Source: Zygaena filipendulae (taxonomy: Eukaryota; Arthropoda; Insecta; Lepidoptera; Zygaenidae). Taken from it: 64,000 nt of DNA. The stretch spans positions 10,728,501 to 10,792,500 of the forward strand of contig OU015660.1 in NCBI GenBank assembly GCA_907165275.2, given 5' to 3'. The notes under the pieces were generated by a model. That model ran no database searches. It was not told where the DNA came from and saw only the letters and a program-made list of their open reading frames with translations. Below are positions 49,101-61,100 of the stretch, piece by piece (positions within the stretch are counted from its first letter, which is position 1; each line of letters opens with the position of its first letter). Made by a program: the position numbers and the translations under genes.

Positions 49101-52100
49101 CTTCATTTTTTAATTTAGGTATATTATACGGTGAGCGCAAAGGTATTTACGGTGTACATCCTAACCTTGGACCTCACGAAGTTTTTGTTGAATATTTCGT
49201 TATTCGATATGTTGGACCAAGATCCCAGAGCAAACAGACATAACTTATTTTCACACGGATGAAACCTGAAGTTTTCAGTAGCGTCTCGTGCGCCTTGAAT
49301 ACCTACGCACTTTGTGGAACTTGCCGAGTGACACCTGGGCAGGTACCAGGTGAGAAAGGTAACTAAAAATAAGAATTATTTAACTTAAATTCACATGGCT
49401 GATTTTTATATATGTCATGTAGAATATTATTTTAAAGTAATATCATAAGTGCCAGACACTTTTGATGGACCAGAGCTTTTGACAGACGCTTTTAAGCTAC
49501 CCAAAAAATAAATGAACTTTACTTATTTTTACATGTCTGATTTTTTAATATGTTATTGAAGTATTTATTTAAAAGTTATATTCAATCAGTCAGACAAATT
49601 AGAGTGACCAAACATCCCCTAAGACAAAAATTATTCAGCCAGAAGTATGAGGGCGAGAGCACTATGCATGCGCTTCAGAGTGAGTGAGACGTCCATAATA
49701 ACTCGGTTCCCCTTCTTAAACTCACCATCTGTTTCAATCTACTGTGTATGTGCTGTTTGCGTGTAATATAACTTATAGTATACAGTATAGTTCGAGCCTG
49801 CGAGAGCACATGTTTATGTTGTTTACATCAGGTTATTTGTGAGTGTTTTATTAAGTTGTTTGTAATAGTGATAATCATGGAAGAAGAGAAATTGAAATGT
49901 ACATTTTGTAAAAAATCTCATGATAAACTTATATTATTCTCCGAAGAAATATTGAAAAAGTGCAAAAACATTTTAAAACAGCGAATAATCCATAACCTCA
50001 AATTCAAAGATGTAGTTTTACCGGATGACTTGTGTGACAATGGTTACCATCGAGAATGTTATAAAAATTTTACTGCTCTGCCAAAAAAATATTTTTCCGC
50101 CATACCAGAAAAAACAAAAAATGCTGAAAAATAATCATCGAGTATTGTTGAAAATTCATCAGTTGCATCAACATCAAGCCAACCTTGTAATCTTAGAATT
50201 AATGATGATCTATGTACAGCGTCTACCTCAAGTCAACAAAATAATTCAACAGTTCCAGATTTAGATGTAGTGTAAGAACTCAAATCCAGCTAATTCAATG
50301 CCTGAACCAAGTGTTGAGCCAAACGTGAAGTCAAGAGTCATACAAGTCGTCCGGTAAAACTACATCTTTGAATTTGAGGTTATGGATTAGTCGCTGTTTT
50401 AAAATGTTTTTGCACTTTTTCAATATTTCTTCGGAGAATAATATAAGTTTATCATGAGATTTTTTACAAAATGTACATTTCAATTTCTCTTCTTCCATGA
50501 TTATCACTATTACAAACAACTTAATAAAACACTCACAAATAACCTGATGTAAACAACATAAACATGTGCTCTCGCAGGCTCGAACTATACTGTATACTAT
50601 AAGTTATATTACACGCAAACAGCACATACACAGTAGATTGAAACAGATGGTGAGTTTAAGAAGGGGAACCGAGTTATTATGGACGTCTCACTCACTCTGA
50701 AGCGCATGCATAGTGCTCTCGCCCTTATACTTCTTGCTGAATAATTTTTGTCTTAAGGGATGTTTGGTCACTCTAATTTGTCTGACTGATTGAATATAAC
50801 TTTTAAATAAATACTTCAATAACATATTAAAAAATCAGACATGTAAAAATAAGTAAAGTTCATTTATTTTTTGGGTAGCTTAAAAGCGTCTGTCAAAAGC
50901 TCTGGTCCATCAAAAGTGTCTGGCACTTATGATATTACTTTAAAATAATATTCTACACGACATATATAAAAATCAGCCATGTGAATTTAAGTTAAATAAT
51001 TCTTATTTTTAGTTACCTTTCTCACCTGGTACCTGCCCAGGTGTCGCTCGGCAAGTTCCACAAAGCGCGTAGGTATTCAAGGCGCACGAGACGCTACTGA
51101 AAACTTCAGGTTTCATCCGTGTGAAAATAAGTTATGTCTGTTTGCTCTGGGATCTTGGTCTATGTCGTCATCATGAAATTTTGCATACACGTTGTCGGGG
51201 ATACAGAGAAAGACTTAGGGTACTTTTATCTCGGAATTTCCGGGGGAGCTCCGAAATTAACGCGGGTGAAACCGCGGGGAAAAGCTAGTGAATAAAAAAA
51301 ACTTAAAACTCACCCGTCACTCTGTCGTCGTAGTCCAGCGCGTTCTCTTCTCTCTCCCTCTGATCTTCTCTGTACATCTCCTCCGCACTCTTGCCCTTCT
51401 CACCCTCCGAATCGTTATCCAACTGTTCCTGCATCTCCTGTTTAGACTTGAGGTAACTGTTCACTTTAGCCAACAGATCCACTTCAAACGGTTTTTTTGC
51501 AACTTTGACATCCTGACTCGCGCCGTCGTTGGGAACGTCAGCGTCGTCATCGACATCCTCGTGCTCAGAGTTATTTCCCTCTGCGTTCGTGTCGTCCTTA
51601 TCTGGGAACCACTTTCGTATGCAGTTCACGAAGGTCAAAAACACCTGCAGGTAAGAGTGGAGGTATTTCTCGTAGTGTTTATCGCAGCTTTGTACTAAGA
51701 CCTGGTGAAAAAAAAAACTATTAATGATTATGTATAGCTATTAGCTGGTGTGCGTCGGTGGTGAATGCGCTACATTTTTAAAGCAAACAAATTTGATTAT
51801 TTGCGAGTATGATTTGCGAGTATGATTATTGATAATAAAAACGTGGTTTTGTTTGTGGGAAAGTACTTGAATCATTAAACTACAAAAAACCATTTAAAAG
51901 ATATACCGATTTTAAAACTAACTAAGTTTCAGAACGCCACCTAAGTAAACAAAATAAAAAGGAGAAAGAGCTGTACAAAAGTTGTATATCATCATCTCTC
52001 TCGCACTACCTTTTAGAGACAATGATCTATGACCCTTCTTAGCCCTTAGCATGCAAAAACATGTCAACAATCCTATGTTCATGGTACTATTTTTGGCAAG

Positions 52101-55100
52101 TCAATATAAGTAATATATTAATTGTATGTTTTTGCAAACCTATGTTCATGGTACTTATAAGTCAATATAAGTCACGTCAATTAAAAAAATCTATTGAGTC
52201 CGTCAGTTAGATAGTAAAAAAATTATAGACGCGTATTTTTTGCCATTTCGAATTATTAAAAAAATACTTTTATAACGCATTAAAGTTTAGGAGTAGGAGG
52301 TCGCGACGCCATAACTGAGTATAAAGTGTACCTAGGTGTGACGTCACACGGAATTCCAACTCAGTGTATCGCTGTTATTTTTTCATTACGTAAAAAAAGG
52401 GGAAAATACGTGGCCAATATTTTATATTTATGTTGTACCTTAGAAATAACACTACTCTTTATTCACAAGAAGCAAAGAATGTATCATGTAACGTGGTTAG
52501 TTTCTAAAACACGAGGGAGAGAAAACACGTGTGAGCGGGATAGGTTCTGCACTATGGAAGCGTTCAGTGGGCTGCGTTCATTTCAATATACCACAATTTA
52601 TCTACAAGACGGACTAAAAATTCAAGTTTAGTCATCATGCTCATTGAACTGGTCAGAACATGTCAGGTTTTATAACAGTCCACGGTAGGGCGGCAGTTCA
52701 TTCGTGTGGAGTGCGAGCGGGCTGGGCGTGTGTACGCGCGTGCTCAGTACTCACGTCCTCGACGACGGCGTAGAGGCAGGCCAGCACGCCGGGGTCGCTG
52801 TAGCGCAGCACCGCGGCCAGCACCTGCAGCGCGTCCCGGCAGCGCCACGCCTGCCGAGACACACGTGAATGGGTCCCGGACACGCGGCCGTTCGCACAGA
52901 ACAGAAAATAACAGATAGAAGGGACTTCAACTTTAGTATGAAAACAGGTGAACACCACCGTCGCCGGGTGATTTTCGCACACAAAACTATTCGTCACGCA
53001 CTAAAACATTCTAAAAAAACGTATTAAATGCTTTATGGTTGTTTTTACTAAGTCATCGTTTTCAAAATTCACAGTTTTGAAAACAGTGACAATATTGTGG
53101 TAAATATACTTGGGATTGCCATCGCAAAGAAGTTTTGCTCCGTCCCTTCGCAACGCTGGCGCGCCTGCCCCGCTTACATGTCCTCTCTAGTTAATTTATT
53201 TGCTCTATGGTCGTTTGGACTTTGGCTTCTCGCCAAATCAGACAACGAATACAATGTACTAGCTGTCCCCCGCGGGAATTCCGGGATAAAAGTACCCTAT
53301 GTCACTCAGGATTACTGTAGCCTTTTAAAAATGAAAGGATTTTTAAAATAGGTCCAGTAGATCCAGAGATTATAACGCCACAAACTAGCAAATTTACAAA
53401 TAACTGACAAACTTTACTGCTTTATAATATTAGTATAGACATAGATTCTAGGCGACGAACCTAGACGCGATAGCGGTGTAGGCTGTTGCTGACACACATA
53501 GATGTGTGTCGGAATCTATTTTGTACTCCGTTCTGTAGGATTATAAAATATACAACCGCCAGTCGGACGATCGCTTTGTGTTTCTCACACTTTACCGCTT
53601 TTCTCTGTATATGTATTTTTTACGAATCCATGTTACAGACATACTTAGACATTATTATACACGCCTGTCTCCCGGAGGGGGTAGGCAGCGTGGATCAGGT
53701 GATCAGGTACCTTCTTGAGCCGCACGGTGACCTGGTGCGTGAAGAAGTCCGCGTTGAGGCGGATCAGCTCGCGCACCGCCGCCCCCTCGCCCCCGCCCCC
53801 ACCGTCGCCCCCGCCGCCCCCACCGTCACCCCCGCCGCCCCCGCCCCCGCACGCCGCCGCCACCGCGTTGAGCGCCTTCAGCCCCGCCAGGTGCAGCAGC
53901 TCGTACTCGCTGCCTGTTTGTTGCATAACACCGTTCCACTCTATATGTATACAGCCTGTTGTCGTATTTAATCGACGATAAGCAATAACATATTAAGTTA
54001 TTGACACAGAACGTTTTTTTGACAGTTATATGTAGAGCGTTTTTTTAACTATGCGTTTACCTTATTGTTTAAATACCAACAAATGGGCTTGTCAACCAAA
54101 TTTTAGTTTTTTGTAAATAGTAAATAGGAATTTTGTAGATAAATAAATAAATAAATAAATTAATTGATTAATAAAAAATATTGGACACGTATTTTTTCAT
54201 TTTATACACGTTGTCAGAAGTGCAGAGAAAGAAATAGGGTTAGTTTTTATCCCGGAATTCTCGCAGGAACTTTGACATTATCGCGGGCGAACGAAACTGC
54301 AATAAATGTTGCATACAGTATGCAGCGCACTACATGTTTGCAGGTCTACTATAAACTGTTTCGCGGAATTCCCGCGGGATCTCTGAGACTGCGGGGGACA
54401 ACTAGTCTATACAATAAATAATACGAGTGGAGCCCGCAGGCGGCACTCACCGACCCTCTCGAGCAGCATGCACAGCGCCCGCATCATGAACGGCCGGAAG
54501 CCGTCCCCCAGCCGCGCGGCCAGCTGCCCCACGCCCTCCGCCAGCAGGCAGCTCGTCGCCATGTTGCGGCGCGCCTCGCGCGGCCGGGGGGCGCCGGGGG
54601 GCCCGTCGGGGGGGCCGCCGGGGGGGGAGCCGTACGGCACGCCCGTGTAGCGCACCTCCACCGCGCCCTCGTACAGCCCTGCGCCAAAGAATAGAGGTCG
54701 TGGAGATCTTTGGCGGGAGTCAAAGATGGCGGTTTGATCGTTTATTTTCATGTCGATAGAAAAATGGCTAAAAATGGATTCTGTTATGTTATAAGGTGCT
54801 GTATTGGACAATAATTTTCACAGGGACGGTTTTTTTATGTGCTCAAGAAGATATATGACATTTCGAGCCGATTTCTTCGGTTTCCTCCAAGAGCTTCGAG
54901 AAAGTTCTTGCCAGCTATAGAATACCGTGGCTTGCAATTTCGAACCGTACGACGAAGCATTTAAATAGAAAATACATTGATCTAATTAATTTGCTTGAAA
55001 CTGTCTAAACGCATTATATGCGAAAGTCCATAAAAAAAGAAGAAACAAAGAAAAGAATAGAAATCATATAAAGAAGCGACCCTCTCCGCCTCCCACCGAC

Positions 55101-58100
55101 TTCATGCCCCCTCGTACCCCGCGAAAATGACCTTGGTAAAGACCGAGGAAAGTTTGACATGACTGTACTGTGTAGAATTTACATGTGACAATTTATTCTT
55201 TGAACTTCTGTTCAGAAATCAGGATTCTCATGTATTCCGAATCAATGGCACCGTAGGTACTAGTCCATGTCTATATGATTTATAATACAATATTTGGCGC
55301 GTACGCCGCCCGTAGCAAAAAATTTGAATCGGTCATTTAGATGTAAGCGCGGGCGTAGCGCTTGAAATTTCGCAGATAGGTCACCTCCAAACTAATGTTG
55401 AATAACTTGGTTAATAATAATAATTTGGATGTTTGTTACTCAATCACGTAAAAACGGCTAAACGGATTTGGATGAAATTTGGCATGCACGTCGTCAGGGG
55501 TACAGGGTACTTTTATCCCGGAAATCCCGCGGGAACTCCGAAATTACCTCGGGTGAAACCGCGGGACAAAGCTAGTGTTGAATAACTTTTAAAGTATTAA
55601 TTTTTTCGACATAATTTATAATATTTTAATCATGTTATTGTGTTTTTTTAAATAGGGTGTATCAAGTTTGGGGTTTATTCACTAACACGATAGATGGATA
55701 AACAAGTAGTCCTCACCGGGCACGCAGTCCCTGGCCCAGGCGCCGGGGTCGTAGACGCGCGGGTCCCGGGCGAGGGCGCGGCCCCCGGCGCCGGCGCCGG
55801 CGCCCACCTCCAGCGGCCGGTACCACACCTGCTCCTCCAGGTAGCGGCTCAGCACGCGCCGCGCGCCCGCCGCCGCCGCGCCCGGCGCTGCCGCAGGGTA
55901 TGTTCCGTTATACTAACTGGCCCAATGATCGCAGACGAGAAATTCGTTCCGTTATCACTTTCAGTATATTGCCGCAGTATCCGCAGTAGGCAGTATGACG
56001 TAATAATCGTCGCTATATTTGTGCTGTGAGCACTGGTGCTCTCGAGGTAAGATGCTCTCAGTGGTTCGATCACGTGATCAACCTCGGACCAATGATTGGT
56101 CAATGAGTGGTCGGCAGCGTGACATGACAATAATATGGATGACAGTATACTGGACTGCGTTTCGTCGGAAGTCCGTCCGTCCGTCGTAATGCAAGAAGCT
56201 GTAGATTTATTTCCCTGCTAAAGATCATCGAGAGTCCTGAACAAGTTTAAACTGAGCACCGCCGGGCACTGACCGGAGGCGATGTGGTTCATGAGGTACA
56301 CGTCCTCCGGCTCGCCGGTGTCCTGGAAGTGCGCCAGCAGCGCGGCCAGCAGCGCCGCGCCCGCGCCGCCGCCGCCCAGCGCGCGGCACAGCTGCAGCGC
56401 GCGCCGCCGCTCGCCGCGCGACTCCAGCAGCCGCGGCCGCGCCCACGGCGAGTCCGGCGGCGGCGGTGACGTCACGTCTGCGCACGCGCACACACACGCC
56501 ACACACTTACCCACTATTTATAATGGGCTAGATGACTAAATTTTAATTTTTAGCCCGTCTTGTAGATTAATAAACAAATATTTGACACGTACATATCTTT
56601 CCTTTTTTTACATAATCAAAAAATAACGGCGATACATTGAATTGGAATTCCGTTACGAGCTCCCGCTCCTAAATAATACGCTTTGTGACAATTTTGCAAT
56701 AATTTGGAAAAGCAAATACATAGTACGTGTCTATTATTTTTTTTACTAGTTGAGGGACTGAATAGAATTTTTTAATACAGTTGCTCAAAAAGTGGCGTAT
56801 TGCAGGGACGTTTAGCGTTCGGGATGTGGGCTATTACATACTCGAGCTTTTTGTTTACCTTTCCCGAACTCGTGCGTTCTCTTTGCCAACTGTCAAAATG
56901 GCGACACGACTTTGACACATTTTTTTGCATTGCGAAACGTACGTTTCGCATTACTAATACGACTAGCGCCATCTCTTGATCACAGTTGGAACTTAGTTGA
57001 GTTTGTTGTGTTTTTGATATTTTATTAAATTGCTTAATTTTTTCGTAACTGTATTAAAAATAGTTGTTCAGTACACGTGCGGAACCGTCATTGCAACTAG
57101 TTCCGACTGTCAACCCTCACCTTCGGCTGCGCCTCGGCTCGGGTAGACATTTGTCGGAACTCTTTGCAATGACAGCCTTTCCGCACTTATAATGAAATAT
57201 ACTATTACGCAATAAACTAATCAGATATATGTATAGATTTACTTAATCCCACAGCTGTTAACATTGTGACGTAGAATGGGGAGCTTGCATATCTTTTTCC
57301 CAGACTATTTTAAAGATAATATGTATTATGTGTACTTAAAACATAAAAAAACCCTAGTAAATAAGAGCTTCCCAAAGTTTCTACTGTTGATGTGGTGGGG
57401 CGATGTGGTGTCAGCGGTCGCGATAGTGCCATGACAGCGGTGATATGTGGTAGCGGTGGTAACACCGGTGACATATGGAAGCGGTGGTGCCGTGACAGTG
57501 GTGATATGTGGAAGCTGTGGTGTGGTGACAGCGCTGGTACCCCAGTTGGAGTGCGTGGTGAGCAGCGGCAGCGCCAGGTCCAGCGCGACGACGTGGCGCA
57601 GCGCGGCGGCGAGCGGCTCCGCGCGGCGCGCGCCCAGCGCCGCCACTCGCTCGGGGCCCAGCGCCTCCACGTACGCGACCATCATGTTCAGCAGCGTCAG
57701 CCTCTTCTCCGACTCTGGGACGATCACGAGCAAGAATAGAGATTATATAAAGAAGGGATACTCTCCGCCTCCCACGAATTTCACGCTTCCTCATACCTCG
57801 CGAAAATGACCTTGGTAAAGACCGAGGAAAACTGACGGTAACTGTCAGCTCCCTGTCAACCTTGTGATTCGCTCACACCCACAACACGTGTATGCACAAG
57901 CCGTCCGTCTTTACTTGTGGGAAAGAACTCGAATCAGTTCATTTGTATGGAGTGTCACCAGGCTGCTTATAGTGGTTTTAACAGGCTCGCGGTGTAGAGC
58001 CTGTCTGACAGCGAGCTGACAGTAACTGTCAGCTGTCAGTGAATAACTGTCTCAGTAGATTCAACTTGTGTCAAACTTTCTCCAGTCTTTACCAAGGTCA

Positions 58101-61100
58101 TTTTCGCGGAGTATAAGGAGGCATGAAATAGGTTGGAGGTGGAGAGTGACGCTTCTTATATTGTAATCTCTATATTCTTTGGTATAAGGAACGATAATAT
58201 TAATATTTTTTTAATATTTTGTTCACGTACCGATAGTATTGAACTTGGTGGGTATTGTATCGATGATTTGCATCAGGTTCTCGCTGAGGGTCTGGTACGT
58301 CTGCTCGAGGGCGTGCGGCGGCACGGCGGCCAGGTGGGCCCGCAGCGCCTCCGTGCAGTACTGCGCCACCTCGGGCTGCTCGTCCTTGGAGAGGCCCATC
58401 AGCACGTCCAGTAGTAGGGGCGCCGTCGATGACATCGATCTATGAACACAGACATGTATTTGACATTACGACAGCACAATTGTTATAGGGTATGTTCCGT
58501 TATTACTGATACCACTATAAGGTATTGCGTCAACTTAGTATGCCTACTGCGAAACCGTTCCTTTATAGTCAGCTATACTGGTTACTGTTTAAAATGGAAC
58601 GCAGTCCAGTATAGTGTCATTCATGTCATTGTCATGTCACGCTGTCGACCACTCATTGACGACTGACCTATGCGGTTGACCAATCATTGATCCGAGGTTG
58701 ATCACGTGATCAAACCACTGAAAGCACCTTACCTCGAAAACGCCAGTGCTCACACTACAAAAATGGCGATGATTATGACGTCATACTGCCTACCCCGGAT
58801 ACTGTGGCAGTATACTGTCAGTTATAACGGAACGAATTTCCCCTTATTGTCAGTATATTAGATGAAATCGCATGAAATTTCGCATACACGTTGTCAGGAG
58901 TACAGAAAAAGACAGGATACTTTTTATTGTTTAGAATTTCTTAGGAACAAAACCTCCAAAATTAATGTGGGTGAAATTACAGCTAGTAAGAATACGGTGT
59001 AAACTCACGAGTGGCATTCAAAAATGAGTCGTTTCGCTAGCACGGCCAACTCCAGGCGGACCTTGTAGTGGTCGTGGTACCGCAGCTGAACCACCTTCGA
59101 CACGACCGCGCCGATCCGCTGGGCGGCCATCTTGAACCACGCGCCCGTGAACCGCGGTATTCTCTTTGGCTTCTCTGATCGAAAGTATTAACACAAGAAG
59201 TCATGGGCTTGTCAACCAAATTTTAATTTTTAGCCCGTCTTGTAGATTAATAAAACATATCGGACACGTATTTTTTAATTTTTTAAGTAATCAAAAAATA
59301 AAGGAGAGACATTAACTTGAAATGTCGCAAGACGTCACGCCGTGCTACAGTTTATAGCACGTTATGACGTCAAAAATGCCCACTCCTGAACTTTAATGCG
59401 TTTTATCTTAGTATTTTGTTCAATAATTTGAAAAAAGCAAAAAATACGGGTCTATTATTTTTTATTAATCTACAAGACGGACTAAATAGAACTTTGATTT
59501 TCATACCCCGGAAAAAGTCTGTTGTTTATACAGTATATCGATTGATTAGTTGTATTAAAATAAACAAGATAACAAAAGGAAAAGATTTCATACTGACGGA
59601 AAATGTAATTTGTTCAATGAATCCTAATTATCTTCTTACGTTCATCAATTACTATCAGGTAATAGCTGTGCCCAGCAGTAAGTTAGGAGTTCCCGCGGGT
59701 ATTCCAGGATAAAATATAGATATAAAGCTTCCTCATGAATCATTTTATCTATTGGTTAAAACCGCATGAAAATCCGTTGCGCAGTTTTAAAGATCTAAGC
59801 ATACATAGGGACAGACAGATAACGGGAAGCCACTTTGTTTTATAGTATGTAGTCATGAGATATTTTCTCTAGATATTCCAATATCCCTTTGGATTGGTAT
59901 ACCTTTCCTTTTTTTTCTTCTTTATATATAACATAGTACTTATTAGGATATAGAAGTTTTTCAGTGAAAATTTGGTCAGTAGGCCAGTCAATCAATGGTC
60001 AAACTCTAAGATTTCAAAGAATACATGTAGCAGATTTCACTTCGACATCAATGTGTAACCGCTGCTTGTTGACGCCAAATGAGTTTTTGGACAGACACAA
60101 AATGACAATTCTTTGTAACAGTCGTTTTAAGGATGCCAAACGACACTATATCTCATTATATTAAAATATTATATATGTTTAATGCTTAATTCCTCTCTGA
60201 ATATGCAACTATTTCAGTATGATATAGCTACAAAAAATAAAGAATAACAGATAGCAGAAGTTTAATTTATCTATGGTTACCATCAGCATCTTCTTTTGAA
60301 TTTGGCTGTTTCACAACCAACTTATTGAAATCGAGTGCAGATAGTTCTTCCTTCTCGTGAACGTAATATTTTTCGCTCATGGGAACACATATGATTGTAT
60401 GCATCGCTTTTAAGGCTGCCTGAAATAAGAAAAAAAAGTACAGGATAATTTTTCAGATGCCTACAAAACTGTAGACAATTAATTAAATGTAGAATAGAAT
60501 GACTGACCCGCCGATTTTAGGATATTTAATCCAAAAACATAATTTGTGTGTCATACAAAAAGTAGGTAAATATTTTGCTTCGTGTGTGGGTGATCATTAG
60601 AGCGGCTCATTGTCTGTTACAATTTTTAAATGTTCTAGTCTATTTATTAATATACATTACTAGCTGTGCCCCGCGGTTTCACCCGCGGTAGTTTCGGAGT
60701 TCCCGCGGGAATTCCGGGATAAAAAGTACCCTGTGTTTCACTGCTATAATGTTATAATGTTATAAGGAGTAGATTAGGCTACTTTGAAATTCCTGCGGGA
60801 ATTCTAAAACTCACGCGGGTGAAACCGCGGTGCATAGCTAGCATAGCTATTTATAATACAATTAAAGTGTGGATACATTTTTACTTTATTGTTATAATTA
60901 AGTGAATTTGTGGGTAGTTAAGGATTGTGTGTGTTAACTTACTTCTTAATTAGCCACCTATCTAAATACATCTTTTGAAATTACGCATGAATTTTAATTG
61001 TTATTTCTCACATATTAAAATGTAAACCTTTTTGGACTATAATATTATAACTCAGCTTATAAGTTACTAGCTGTTCCCCGCAGTTTCACCGCGGTGATAT

